From Kitasatospora aureofaciens (GTDB taxonomy: Bacteria > Actinomycetota > Actinomycetes > Streptomycetales > Streptomycetaceae), in contig NZ_JPRF03000097.1 of the NCBI RefSeq assembly GCF_001188955.3, forward strand, positions 225,625-289,624: a stretch of DNA of 64,000 nucleotides, written 5' to 3'. The notes under the pieces are model-generated. The model searched no databases and was not told where the DNA came from. It saw only the letters and a list, made by a program, of their open reading frames with translations. The position numbers were made by a program, and so were the translations under genes. Below, one piece after another: positions 8,006 through 16,385 of the stretch. Within the stretch, counting starts at the first letter, position 1. The number at the start of each line of letters is the position of its first letter.

Positions 8006-9097
8006 TCAGACGCAGCTGGTGAACGTCGGGCTGGTGTTGGCGATGTAGAGGGTCGGGCCGGCGTTGGGGTCCGAGGTGACCGGGACGGTGATGGTGTCGT
8101 CGGCGGTCCACGGGAAGCCGTGGGTGTCGAAGGTCCAGCTGCCGGTGACCTTGCGGGCGACCTCGGCCAGCGTCACCCAGCCGTACTGCTGGGGCGGGAC
8201 GGAGACCACGACGGCGTTGTTGACGCTCCTCGACCCGTGCCACTCGTTGGTGAAGGACAGGGCCGAGGTGATGGTCGCCGTCAGGACGGTCGGGGCGCCT
8301 GCGGAGATGCTGGAGGTCAGGCTGGTTCCGATGGTGTTGGACCAGCCGCTCTCGTCGGTGACCGAGAAGGACTGCTGGACGGTGCCGCTGGTGTTGTTGA
8401 ACCAGACCGAGGAGACGCAGGCGCGCGGCAGCGGCGCCGCGGGGGCCTCGCTCTTCACGGACCAGGAGCAGGTGGAGGTGTCCTTCTCGCACTGCTTGGC
8501 GGCGTGGTCGACGGCCAGGTTGCGGGCGGCGAGCGGGAATCCGGTGGACCACTGCTGGTTGTTGGTGCCGTTGCAGGTGTACTGGTCGGTCCAGGCGTCG
8601 TCGTAGTTGGCGCCCATCAGCAGGTCCAGGCAGGTGTTGTCGCCCGCGTGGCGGATCATGAAGGCGTCGTCCGAGCCCGGCGCCGGCTGCAGGAACCAGC
8701 GCTGGCTGGCCTGTCCGGCGCAGGTCTGCTGGCGCAGGGCCGGGGTGAAGAAGGCCAGGTCGATGCACTTGCCGGTGTCGTTGTTGACGATGGTGAAGGT
8801 GAAGTCCGAGGGGTCGACGCTCAGGTGCCAGGACTGGTGGTAGCCGGGCGCGGAGTTGGTGACGATGTACGCGCCGTCGCCCATGGTGCCGTTCTGGACG
8901 TCGAGTTGGCGCCCGTTGCTGAGCGACTTGATGGTCAGGCACTGCTGTGGCGAGGCGCAGGAGGACAGGGCCGGCGCGGCCGGTGCGGCGAGGGCGGGTG
9001 CGGCGCTCAGGCCCAGGAGGGCGCAGCACAGCGCCAGGGCGGTCGCCAGCAGCCGCGGCCAGGGCGCGGTGCGCGCCGGGGCGGGGGTGGAGGGCAC
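8006..9097 (-). CDS. Secreted ricin-B lectin with aerolysin/ETX-like domain
   Basis: 363 residues from the GTG at 9097 (GGAAAGGA upstream). Residues 1-38 are a signal peptide ending in ALA. Residues 45-190 hold ricin-type beta-trefoil repeats with QSW, QRW and QQW and paired Cys (CLTIKS, CIDLAFF, CLDLLMG). From about 225 the chain matches aerolysin/epsilon-toxin/MTX2 pore formers: FNNTSGTVQQSFSV, a Ser/Thr-rich insertion stretch, then VSVPPQQYGWVTLAEVARK and GSWTFDTHG. The lectin would bind glycans and the second domain could oligomerise on membranes; that activity is inferred. It is the second gene after a secreted esterase, 42 bases downstream, so probably co-transcribed. Confidence 0.75.
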   Translation of the reverse strand: MPSTPAPARTAPWPRLLATALALCCALLGLSAAPALAAPAAPALSSCASPQQCLTIKSLSNGRQLDVQNGTMGDGAYIVTNSAPGYHQSWHLSVDPSDFTFTIVNNDTGKCIDLAFFTPALRQQTCAGQASQRWFLQPAPGSDDAFMIRHAGDNTCLDLLMGANYDDAWTDQYTCNGTNNQQWSTGFPLAARNLAVDHAAKQCEKDTSTCSWSVKSEAPAAPLPRACVSSVWFNNTSGTVQQSFSVTDESGWSNTIGTSLTSSISAGAPTVLTATITSALSFTNEWHGSRSVNNAVVVSVPPQQYGWVTLAEVARKVTGSWTFDTHGFPWTADDTITVPVTSDPNAGPTLYIANTSPTFTSCV

Positions 9098-9139
9098 GGA
9101 GGGTCCTTTCCTAGGAGAAAAGAGGGGGAGCGGGCGGTG

Positions 9140-10243
9140 TCAGGCGGCCGCGAAGGCCGCCTCCAGGCGCGGCACGTAGTCCGCGAGGTCCTGGGCCCAG
9201 CAGCCGGGGGTGTGGCCGCCGTGGCAGTCGGATCCCCAGCCGGCGCCGTTGCCGTAGTCGACGTAGCGGTAGGGCAGGCCGAGCGCGTCCAGGCGGTCCT
9301 TGAGGCGCTTGGCGGTGCCCTCGGCCCAGAACTCCAGGTCGCCGGCGTTGCCGTCGCCGTTGCCGGTGTAGACGGCGATGCCGGTGTGCGCGAGCAGGGC
9401 GGCCCGGGCGGTGGGGTCGACGGCGTTCCAGCGCCAGTCGGCGTTGAACACCGGGTACGGGCTGCCGAAGACGGCGTCGCTGGAGACGGTGGGGCCGTAG
9501 TCCAGGGCGCAGGGGCGCCCGTCGCTGGGCCCGCACAGGACGGTGCCGACGTTGGTGAGCATGGCGACGACGGCGCCGCGGATGATCATCTCGTCGGCGG
9601 ACAGGTCGTCGGCGCCGGACATGGTGAGGACCTGCCCGAACAGTTCGGGGCGGTCCTGGGCGTAGTGCAGGGCGCCGAAGCCGCCCATGGACAGGCCGCC
9701 GACGGCGCGGTGGGCGCGGTCGCAAAGGGTGCGCAGGTTGGCGTCGACGAACGGGAGTACCTGGCCGAGGTGGAAGGTCTCCCAGTTCTGCGCCCCGGCG
9801 GCGGTGCCCTGGTCGAGCCAGTCGGTGTACCAGCCGCGCAGGCCGCCGTCCGGGATGACGGTGATCATCGACCGGGCGGCGGTCAGGGCGGGGTAGGCCA
9901 GTGCCGGGTCGGCCGGGTTGTCCGAGGCGCCGTGCAGGAAGTACAGCACGGGGTAGCGCTTGTCCGGCCGGGCGGCGTAGTCGGCGGGTAGCAGGATGCG
10001 GATGGTGTGCTCCCCGGCGACCTGCGCGGTGGTGACGGTGATGACGAAGTTGGTGGCGCTGCCGGTGGCGGCGCCGACCTGGGTGAGGCCGAAGCCGTCG
10101 GCCAGCGGCGGCGGGCCGGGCGCCTCGACGGGCGCGGCGCCCGGGGCGGCCGCGGCCGGGGAAGCGGGCGCGGCGAGCAGGAGCAGGCAGGCGGCCAGGG
10201 CGGCGAGGGCCGCTCGGGCGCGCCGGAGCCGGGCAGGGGTCAT
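9140..10243 (-). CDS. Secreted esterase (alpha/beta hydrolase fold)
   Basis: 367 residues. Signal peptide of about 33 residues (RLRRAR, hydrophobic core, PAAAAPG). The catalytic domain has YFLHGASDNP (oxyanion turn), ITVIPDGG, and VGGLSMGGFGAL with nucleophile Ser185; the acid and His are likely in the stretches near GNGDGNAGD and DCHGGHTPGCW. It resembles esterase-D/feruloyl-esterase-like and antigen-85-related secreted enzymes that cut or transfer acyl esters. It is the first gene of a two-gene unit with the lectin/aerolysin-like protein. Confidence 0.8.
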   Translation of the reverse strand: MTPARLRRARAALAALAACLLLLAAPASPAAAAPGAAPVEAPGPPPLADGFGLTQVGAATGSATNFVITVTTAQVAGEHTIRILLPADYAARPDKRYPVLYFLHGASDNPADPALAYPALTAARSMITVIPDGGLRGWYTDWLDQGTAAGAQNWETFHLGQVLPFVDANLRTLCDRAHRAVGGLSMGGFGALHYAQDRPELFGQVLTMSGADDLSADEMIIRGAVVAMLTNVGTVLCGPSDGRPCALDYGPTVSSDAVFGSPYPVFNADWRWNAVDPTARAALLAHTGIAVYTGNGDGNAGDLEFWAEGTAKRLKDRLDALGLPYRYVDYGNGAGWGSDCHGGHTPGCWAQDLADYVPRLEAAFAAA

Positions 10244-10454
10244 GGGCGTCCTCGGCCTTCAGCGGGCTGGTCCGGAACTCAGAGAATGTCTGAGCACTGA
10301 CAACTCTTGCGAGGTGCCCGGGCCGTCCGCCAGAGCGCCCGGCGGCCCACCTGGGCCACTGGCGCATGTGCGCCACACCCGTGGGTAGCCTCCCACGGCC
10401 TCCGGCCTCCCCCGGCCCCGCCCGGGGCCGGGGCCGGAAGGCGACGAAAGGGGG

Positions 10455-11447
10455 GTGCTCACCGTGCACGACGTGCTGGACGCGGACTCCGAACGCGGCC
10501 GCGTCTACCGCTGCCTGGTCGCCCGGCCGCGGGCCCGGATCCAGGAGCTGGCCCCGGCGGCGGGCCTGGACGCGGACACCGTGCTGGCCGTGCTCCGCGA
10601 CCTCGCCGAGGAGGGCGCCGCGGTGGCCTTCGGCCCCGCCCACAGCAGCGACGACCGCGACCACTGCTGGGAGGCCCTGCCGCCCGCCCGGGTGGTCGAG
10701 ACCGTGCTCCAGCGCGACGCCATGCGCCAGGCCACCGCCCGCCGGGCCGGGGACGAACTCGAACGGCTCTACCGCTACGCCCGGCGCGACGCGGGCACCT
10801 ACGGCGCGCTGGAAGTGGTCGAGGACCGCGCCGAGGTGATGGCGGCCAGCAACCGGCTGCAGCTGGCGGCCCGACACCAGGTACGGGTGATCGACGTGCC
10901 GCCGTACTCCGGCAGCAGCGCCCACTACCTCGACCAGGAGGCACTGCAGCGCCGCCGGATGGCCGCGGGCGTGGTCTACCGGGCGATCTACCAGGGCTGC
11001 GCCTTCGAGGACCCGGTGGCCGGGCCGAACATGGCGCGGATGGTCGAGGCGGGGGAGCAGGCCCGCACCCTGGACGAGCCACCGCTCAAACTCGCCATCG
11101 GGGACGAGGACCTGGCCATCGTCACCCTGCCCGCCGACGGCCGCGACGGCGTCGTCTCGCTGCTGGTGCGCCCCTCCGGGCTGCTGAACGCCCTGGCCGC
11201 GGTCTTCGAGACGCTGTGGCGCCTGGCGGTGCCCGCCACCGTGGCCGGGGTCGACCTGCGCATCGACGAACGCGACCGGCGCATCCTCACCCTGATGGCC
11301 TCCGGCGCCACCGACGACGCCATCGCCCGCCGCCTGGGCCTGGGGCGGCGCACCGTGGTGCGCCGGGTCTCCACCCTGCTCGCCCACCTCGGCGCCACCA
11401 CCCGCTTCCAGGCCGGCGTCCAGGCCGCCCGCCGCGGCTGGCTGTGA
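10455..11447 (+). CDS. LuxR-type regulator with TrmB-like N-terminus
   Basis: 330 residues. An N-terminal winged-helix-like part (residues 1-60, with RPRARIQELAPAAGLDADTV) is followed by a sensor region and a C-terminal LuxR helix-turn-helix (DERDRRILTLMASGATDDAI, RRLGLGRRTVVRRVSTLL). Such two-HTH proteins are frequent in Streptomyces next to secreted enzymes. It diverges from the esterase/lectin pair with 211 bases between, so control of that pair is the simplest guess. The start is one of two nearby GTG codons (10455 or 10464). Confidence 0.8.
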   Translation: MLTVHDVLDADSERGRVYRCLVARPRARIQELAPAAGLDADTVLAVLRDLAEEGAAVAFGPAHSSDDRDHCWEALPPARVVETVLQRDAMRQATARRAGDELERLYRYARRDAGTYGALEVVEDRAEVMAASNRLQLAARHQVRVIDVPPYSGSSAHYLDQEALQRRRMAAGVVYRAIYQGCAFEDPVAGPNMARMVEAGEQARTLDEPPLKLAIGDEDLAIVTLPADGRDGVVSLLVRPSGLLNALAAVFETLWRLAVPATVAGVDLRIDERDRRILTLMASGATDDAIARRLGLGRRTVVRRVSTLLAHLGATTRFQAGVQAARRGWL

Positions 11448-11480
11448 CGGCCCGCCACCACGCGAAGCCGGCCCGGCGGT

Positions 11481-12156
11481 TCACTCCCGCGCCGCCCGGC
11501 GCCACCACCCCACCGCGTCCCGGGCCGCCCAGCGGCCCAGGAACACCGCGCCGAACACGGCGAACGGGACGGGGGCGGCGAACAGCGGCACCGAACACCC
11601 GGCTCGGCCGGCCGGTGCTCATCCGCCCCCGCTCGTCCAGCCACACCGTGACCTCCTCGCCCTGCTCGTACGGCCCTTCCGGCCGCTCCGCGCCGAACTC
11701 CCGCCCCTCCACGCTCCAGCGGAAGGTGCAGGCGTACGTCTTCGCCCCCAGGCCGTTGCCCTCCCCGCCCGGCTCCTGGCCGCTCACCCGACAGCCCGTC
11801 ACCCGGGCCGTCGTGCTGCGCGGACGGCCCAGCCGCTCCCGCACGGTGCCGGCGACCTGCGCGGCCGGGAACACCGCGACCAGCGTCAGCAGCAGGAACC
11901 CCACCGCCCGCGTGCCCATCCCCACGGGCGCCTGCGGATCGCGACCGCGCAGCACGGCGGACGCCGCCAGCGCCACCGCCGCCGACCCGGCGCACAGCCA
12001 CCCCAGCCACCCGCCCACCGGATCGTCCTGCGACCACCGCCACACCGCCGCCGAGCCCGCGAGCGCCAGCGCCACCACCGCCGCCACGGCCACCGCCACG
12101 CAGCCGCGCACCGGCCCCGCCCCGACCACTCCCGCCCGAACCGCTCCCGCCCCCAT
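11481..12156 (-). pseudogene. DUF3592-like membrane protein with frameshift
   Basis: From the ATG at 12156 the chain has two hydrophobic spans (VAVAVAAVVALALAGSAAVW and VGFLLLTLVAVFPAAQV), then a DUF3592-like extracellular part (STTARVTGCRVSG, CTFRWSVEGREF, EEVTVWLDERGR). At about 11585-11597 the frame breaks. In frame the chain turns Arg/Pro-rich and would run into the neighbouring LuxR gene; in the shifted frame it gives a good third span (LFAAPVPFAVFGAVFLGRW) and a stop at 11481. One base lost or gained near there explains it. The start could also be the ATG at 12246. Confidence 0.6.
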
Positions 12157-12337
12157 CAGCCCCGCCCCCCAGGCGCCCGCGCCCCGCCACCGTCCCGGAC
12201 CCCGATCCTCGGGCCGCCCGGCCCCCGTGACCAGGCCTCCTCCCACAACGGTGACAAGGCCGCGACATCGTCACGACCGGCGCGCGGCGGCCGGTCGTGA
12301 CGATGCCCCGGCGCGCCGGCGCGCGGCGGCCCGCGCG

Positions 12338-12661
12338 TCAGACGGCGGACAGGGTGATCCCCAGGATCCGCGCGCCCGCCTCGGTGCGCGGCCGGTGCCG
12401 GCTGCCCGGCGCGAACACCACGTAACTGCCCGCCGGATGGCGCTCCTCGCCCTCGATCACCTCGCCGCTGAGCACGTAGTACCGCTCCTCGGTGTCGTGC
12501 ACGTCGACCTCCGGCCACCGGCTGCCCGGCTCGAAGTCGATCAGCCAGGCACGGGCGTACCCGGTGGCGGTCAGCCGGCGCCGCAGGATCCCCGGCCCGA
12601 CCTCCACCGGCTCCACGTCGTCGACCAGCAACGTCGTCTTCAGTGCGTCGTTCTCGTCCAT
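12338..12661 (-). CDS. Cupin domain protein
   Basis: 107 residues. A single cupin barrel: WPEVDVHDTEERYYVLSGEV is motif 1 (HxxxE with the first His position as D-V-H), and ERHPAGSYVVFAPGSRHRP is motif 2 ending in the His. Metal binding by His and Glu is likely. Small cupins of this type bind or modify small molecules. It is divergent from a GlxA-type regulator with 71 bases between, which suggests the regulator controls it. Confidence 0.8.
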   Translation of the reverse strand: MDENDALKTTLLVDDVEPVEVGPGILRRRLTATGYARAWLIDFEPGSRWPEVDVHDTEERYYVLSGEVIEGEERHPAGSYVVFAPGSRHRPRTEAGARILGITLSAV

Positions 12662-12732
12662 GCCCCCACTGTGGCCGCCCCCACCCCCGCCGCCCCAGTG
12701 TCCGCAAAGACATCCTCGGGTACATTCCTGCC

Positions 12733-13758
12733 ATGCACGCACCCGCCGCCGCCCCTGCCGGGAACGCACCCGTGACAGCAGCCGTGACAGCGCCCGCGGA
12801 AGCACCCCGCCACCGGGTGGTGGCCCTGCTCGGCGCACCCCAGGCACCCTTCGAACTCGCCTGCGCCGCAGAGGCCTTCGGCACCCAACGCGCCGGACTG
12901 CCCTCCTACTACGAGTTCGCCCTGTGCACCGAGACCCCCGGCCCGCTGCCCACCACCCTCGGCGTCCCCCTGCTGGTCGAGGACGGCCTCGAGGCGCTGG
13001 AGCACGCCGACACCGTCGTCGTCCCCGGCTGGCACCCGCCCGGCTCACCCGCGCCGGCCCCCGTCCTGGACGCGCTGCGCACCGCCCACGCCCGCGGCAC
13101 CCGGATCGTCTCCATCTGCACCGGCGCCTTCGTCCTCGCCCAGGCCGGACTGCTCGACGGACGCCGCGCCACCACCCACTGGGGCCGCACCGCCCAACTC
13201 GCCGCCCAGCACCCGGCCCTGGAGGTCGACCGGGACGTGCTGTACGTCGACCACGGCGACGTCGCCACCAGCGCCGGCTCCGGCGCCGGCATCGACCTGT
13301 GCCTGCACCTGCTGCGCCGCGACCACGGCGCCGCCTACGCCGGGCAGGTCGCCCGGCACATGGTGCTGCCCCCGCACCGCGAGGGCAGCCAGCTGCAGTA
13401 CGCCGCCGCCCCGGCGCCCGCCCGCGCGGACGAGTCGCTGGCGCCGCTGCTGGACTGGGCCCAGGAACGGCTGGGGGAGCGGCTGACCCTGGACGACCTG
13501 GCCGCCCGCGCCGGACTGTCCGGGCGTACCCTGTCCCGGCGCTTCACCGAACAGCTCGGCACCAGCCCCGGCCAGTGGCTGCTGGCCCGGCGCATCGACG
13601 CCGCCCGGGCCCTGCTGGAACAGACCGACCTGCCGGTGGAGGCCGTCGCCGCCCGGGTGGGCCTGGCCTCCGCCGTCAACCTGCGCCGCCGCTTCCACGC
13701 CGCGCTCGGCACCACCCCCGGCGCCTACCGCCGCACCTTCGGCGAACGCCTCAACTAG
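12733..13758 (+). CDS. GlxA-family AraC regulator (DJ-1/PfpI plus AraC HTH)
   Basis: 341 residues from an ATG. Residues 25-195 are a DJ-1/PfpI-like amidotransferase fold (PFELACAAEAFG, VVVPGWHPPG, IVSICTGAFVLAQAGLLDGR); the ICTGAF Cys is kept. Residues 235-335 hold two AraC helix-turn-helices (LTLDDLAARAGLSGRTLSRR, VEAVAARVGLASAVNLRRRF). These proteins are usually activators that sense small molecules. The divergent cupin gene is the likely target. Confidence 0.9.
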   Translation: MHAPAAAPAGNAPVTAAVTAPAEAPRHRVVALLGAPQAPFELACAAEAFGTQRAGLPSYYEFALCTETPGPLPTTLGVPLLVEDGLEALEHADTVVVPGWHPPGSPAPAPVLDALRTAHARGTRIVSICTGAFVLAQAGLLDGRRATTHWGRTAQLAAQHPALEVDRDVLYVDHGDVATSAGSGAGIDLCLHLLRRDHGAAYAGQVARHMVLPPHREGSQLQYAAAPAPARADESLAPLLDWAQERLGERLTLDDLAARAGLSGRTLSRRFTEQLGTSPGQWLLARRIDAARALLEQTDLPVEAVAARVGLASAVNLRRRFHAALGTTPGAYRRTFGERLN

Positions 13759-13834
13759 CGCCCGCGCCCCGGCAGTTCGATGCCGGTGGACACAGGGGGA
13801 AGGCGAACCGCCCGTCGAAGCCCCCGGACCCCAG

Positions 13835-14011
13835 GTGTCGCGTCACCCGGCGCTGGACCGGGTGACGCGGCACGGCCCCGCCCGACCGGCGGCCGCCCTC
13901 GGCCAGTGGGCGGACGGCCGCTCCACCGGCCGCCAGCAGTTCGTCGACCGCCTGACCCCGCTGCAGGACGCCGTCGCCGAGACCGTCTTCGCCCGCGAGT
14001 CCAGGTTCTGA
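13835..14011 (+). CDS. Short hypothetical open frame, possible gene remnant
   Basis: 58 codons from a GTG to a TGA with high third-position GC and a helical, protein-like end (GQWADGRSTGRQQFVDRLTP, then LQDAVAETVFARESRF). No ribosome binding site is evident, and the frame continues upstream without a start, so it may be the 3' end of a lost gene. No known family recognised. It precedes a convergent decarboxylase gene by 34 bases. Confidence 0.35.
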   Translation: MSRHPALDRVTRHGPARPAAALGQWADGRSTGRQQFVDRLTPLQDAVAETVFARESRF

Positions 14012-14045
14012 GCCCGGGCGGCCGCGCACCGCTCCCGGCGCCGCG

Positions 14046-14468
14046 TCAGTTCGCCGCGACCGGGAGCAGGCCGCGCTCGCCGAAGACCTTCTTGGCGACG
14101 AAGGTCGCGTTCAGGGCCTTGGGGAACCCGCAGTAGACGGCGGAGTGCAGCAGGGCCTCGGTGATCTCGGTGGGGGTGAGGCCGACGTTGAGGGCGGCGT
14201 TGATGTGCACCTCCAGCTGCGGCTCGCAGCCGCCCAGCGCGGTGAGCATCCCCAGGGTCACCAACTGGCGTTCCCGCGCAGCGAGTTCATGGCGGCTGTA
14301 GATCTCGCCGAAGCCCCAGGCGACGACCTGGTGGGCCAGCTCGGGATTGATGTCGGCCAGCGCGTCGATCACCCGCTGCCCGCCCTCGCCGTCGACCCGG
14401 GTGAGCACCTCCAGGCCCCGGTCGAAACGCTCCTGCCGCTGCTCGGCCCCGTTCGCGGAAACACCCAT
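14046..14468 (-). CDS. Carboxymuconolactone decarboxylase family protein
   Basis: 140 residues from the ATG at 14468 with GAGGAGAGG upstream. The all-helical CMD fold is clear: FGEIYSRHELAARERQLVTL, MLTALGGCEPQLEVHINAAL and GLTPTEITEALLHSAVYCGF. The CxxxxxxH arrangement around GGCEPQLEVH resembles PcaC-type decarboxylases more than the CxxC AhpD peroxidases. It is probably a cytoplasmic oligomer acting on a lactone or a related small molecule. Its promoter carries a MerR-type operator. Confidence 0.88.
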   Translation of the reverse strand: MGVSANGAEQRQERFDRGLEVLTRVDGEGGQRVIDALADINPELAHQVVAWGFGEIYSRHELAARERQLVTLGMLTALGGCEPQLEVHINAALNVGLTPTEITEALLHSAVYCGFPKALNATFVAKKVFGERGLLPVAAN

Positions 14469-14545
14469 GGCGCCTGTCCTCTCCTCGTACCCGTACTCGT
14501 GCTCGTGCCGTGGTCCCGGCCCTTGCGGTCGTGACCACGGCATGA

Positions 14546-14576
14546 ACCGTAGGACTTGGAGTGCACTCCAACTCAA
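14546..14576 (-). promoter_or_regulatory. MerR-type promoter with 19-base spacer and perfect palindrome
   Basis: Reading leftward: -35 TTGAGT (14576-14571), a 19-base spacer, then -10 TACGGT (14551-14546). The perfect palindrome TTGGAGTGCACTCCAA (14556-14571) fills the spacer and touches the -35. An over-long spacer with a centred dyad is the signature of promoters untwisted by MerR-family activators. It lies 78 bases upstream of the decarboxylase start. No MerR gene is in the window. Confidence 0.75.
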
Positions 14577-14610
14577 GCCGGAGCCAAAGCCGCGCCCGTA
14601 CGACACCCCG

Positions 14611-15147
14611 TCAGGGGCGGGGCGTCCACCCGGGCGGAGTCAGCGCGGTATCGGCGAGGATTCGGGCGACCGTCCCCGCCAGCGTGCTGTCCTGCGGGAC
14701 GACCCGCTCGGCGCCGCCCGGCAGCAGGTCCCGCTCCCGGTACCAGCCGGCCATGTCCTCGGGCGAGAACTCGGCCGCCTGCGACCGGGTGGCGTGGCGG
14801 CGCACCGTCTCCGCGAAGTCGACGTCCAGGTAGTACAGGTGGCTGCGCCCCCGGTGGTCGGCGACCAGGTCCGCCAGCATCGGGCCGTAGCGCTCGGCGG
14901 CGAGGATGCCCTCCACCACGACGTGGAAGCCGCTGTCCAGCGCGTGCCGCGCCACCAGGGAGATCAGGCCGATGTTCGCCCCGCCCGGCACGTCGCGCTC
15001 GCGCAGCACGGTGCGCCGCAGCAGGTCCTGCCCGACGAGGGCAAGGCCGCGCCCGTACGCGGCCCGCAGTCCGGCGGCGACGCTGGACTTGCCAGCCCCG
15101 CTCGGCCCCCGCACCACCACCAGCACCGTGTCCCGACTGCCCGTCAC
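14611..15147 (-). CDS. P-loop kinase (zeta-toxin/AAA_33-like)
   Basis: 178 residues from the GTG at 15147 (AGGGTGG upstream). VVVRGPSGAGKSSVAAGL is the Walker A near the N-terminus; LVGQDLLRRTVL, VVVEGILAAERYG and LYYLDVDFAETVRRHATR follow as in small kinases related to zeta toxin, chloramphenicol phosphotransferase and gluconate kinase. It probably transfers phosphate from ATP to a small molecule. No antitoxin-like partner is seen, so a toxin role is not supported. Confidence 0.75.
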   Translation of the reverse strand: MTGSRDTVLVVVRGPSGAGKSSVAAGLRAAYGRGLALVGQDLLRRTVLRERDVPGGANIGLISLVARHALDSGFHVVVEGILAAERYGPMLADLVADHRGRSHLYYLDVDFAETVRRHATRSQAAEFSPEDMAGWYRERDLLPGGAERVVPQDSTLAGTVARILADTALTPPGWTPRP

Positions 15148-15244
15148 CGGGCCACCCTGGTGCCGCCGACGGGGCGGTGTTGCGGTTGGATCACGGAGCG
15201 TCCGGTTCGTCAAGCATTGGGTGGGAGTGCGGCGATTGATTTTG

Positions 15245-15274
15245 TTGGCGTGAATGTCATCGGACTCTCATAAT
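15245..15274 (+). promoter_or_regulatory. Candidate promoter of the four-gene membrane-protein cassette
   Basis: TTGGCG and CATAAT are separated by 18 bases in an unusually AT-rich patch, 105 bases before the first start of the cassette at 15380. Good match to the main vegetative consensus. Confidence 0.5.
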
Positions 15275-15379
15275 GCCTGCTGAGACACGTGACGGACGGT
15301 CCGGAGAGCCGCTTGGGGGAGCGGGATCCGACGGTGGCCCGCGTGCGAAATCCCACGTTTTCCCTTTGGGGGGAGTCCT

Positions 15380-16324
15380 TTGTCCGCGCCCGAGAACGAG
15401 AGCGCCGCCTTCACCGATCCGCCGCCGGAGCCGGCTGCCGCGGTGACGGAACCGGCCGCCGCACCCACGCCCGCACCCGTAGAGGTGCCCGGGCCCGCAG
15501 CCGCGCCGGAAGCGGCTGCCGTGCCCCTGCCCGCGCCCGCGCCCGCGCCCGTACCCGCGCCGGACCAGGCCCCGGCCCCGCGCCGGCTGCCGCGCGCCGT
15601 CGGCGTCGCGCTGGCCACCGCCGGGCTGCTCGCCGTCACCGCGGCCAGCGCCGCGGTGACCGTCGCGGTCGGCAAGCCCGACAGCCGTCCGGCCGCCGCG
15701 CCCGCGCCCCGCGCCACCGCCACCGCCTCGCCGAGCGCCGGTGCGAGCGCGACGCCCTCCGCCGTCCCGGTGCCGACCGTCGTGCCGAGCGAGCCCGCCC
15801 CGGCCAGCACCGTCAAGGGCACGGTCAGCAACGGCAAGCACGAGGGCGACCTGCGCTACTTCCTGCTCCCGATCCCCGCCGGCGGCGAGTCCTACGGGCC
15901 CGCGGACGGGATGCCGATGACCCGCGACGACGTCTCCGGGATCTTCGGCAAACAGGACGACATCGACACCATCCTCAACCGGCTCGGCTACCGGGACGGG
16001 GCGACCCGCACCTACCGCACGGCCGACGGCAAGGCCGAAGTGACCGTCACCCTGCTGCACTTCGGCTCCGCCGACACGGCCAGCAGGTTCGTCCAGGGCT
16101 ACACCATCAAGTCGCAGGAGCCGATCGACATCGACGGCGACCCCAACGCCCACGGCTTCCGCCGCACGCCCAAGCACGAGGCGTACACCGGCTCGATGAC
16201 CGGCGTCTCCAGCCAGGGTGACGTCCAGTACACCATCGACGTCGACGTCAAGGGCACACCGGACAAGGCGCTGCTCAACGACCTGATGAAGCGCCAGCGC
16301 GAGTGGCTCGCATCCGGCGGCTGA
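15380..16324 (+). CDS. Cassette protein 1: Pro/Ala-rich single-span membrane protein
   Basis: 314 residues from a TTG with GGGGGGAG upstream. Residues 1-70 are cytoplasmic low-complexity Pro/Ala/Glu, a single span follows (VGVALATAGLLAVTAASAAV), then an Ala/Pro/Ser linker and an extracellular domain from about 150. That domain opens with GKHEGDLRYFLLPIPAGGES, a motif that recurs in the other cassette members, and has a mixed alpha/beta look with no Cys. No known family recognised. First gene of a four-gene unit. Confidence 0.65.
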   Translation: MSAPENESAAFTDPPPEPAAAVTEPAAAPTPAPVEVPGPAAAPEAAAVPLPAPAPAPVPAPDQAPAPRRLPRAVGVALATAGLLAVTAASAAVTVAVGKPDSRPAAAPAPRATATASPSAGASATPSAVPVPTVVPSEPAPASTVKGTVSNGKHEGDLRYFLLPIPAGGESYGPADGMPMTRDDVSGIFGKQDDIDTILNRLGYRDGATRTYRTADGKAEVTVTLLHFGSADTASRFVQGYTIKSQEPIDIDGDPNAHGFRRTPKHEAYTGSMTGVSSQGDVQYTIDVDVKGTPDKALLNDLMKRQREWLASGG

Positions 16325-16385
16325 GCCCGCGCCGGCGCCCGCCCCACGACGTCGTCCTCCCTTCCTCCTGTCTGGAGCCACTTCC

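Noticed and set aside
7694..9991. A 765-codon plus-strand frame rich in Gly and Val opposite the lectin and esterase genes
   Set aside because: It is antisense to two clear secreted proteins with signal peptides and has no recognisable domains or start signal.
14611..15147. Zeta-toxin role for the P-loop kinase
   Set aside because: Fold and Walker A fit, but no epsilon-type antitoxin or other small partner gene is adjacent and many small-molecule kinases look alike.
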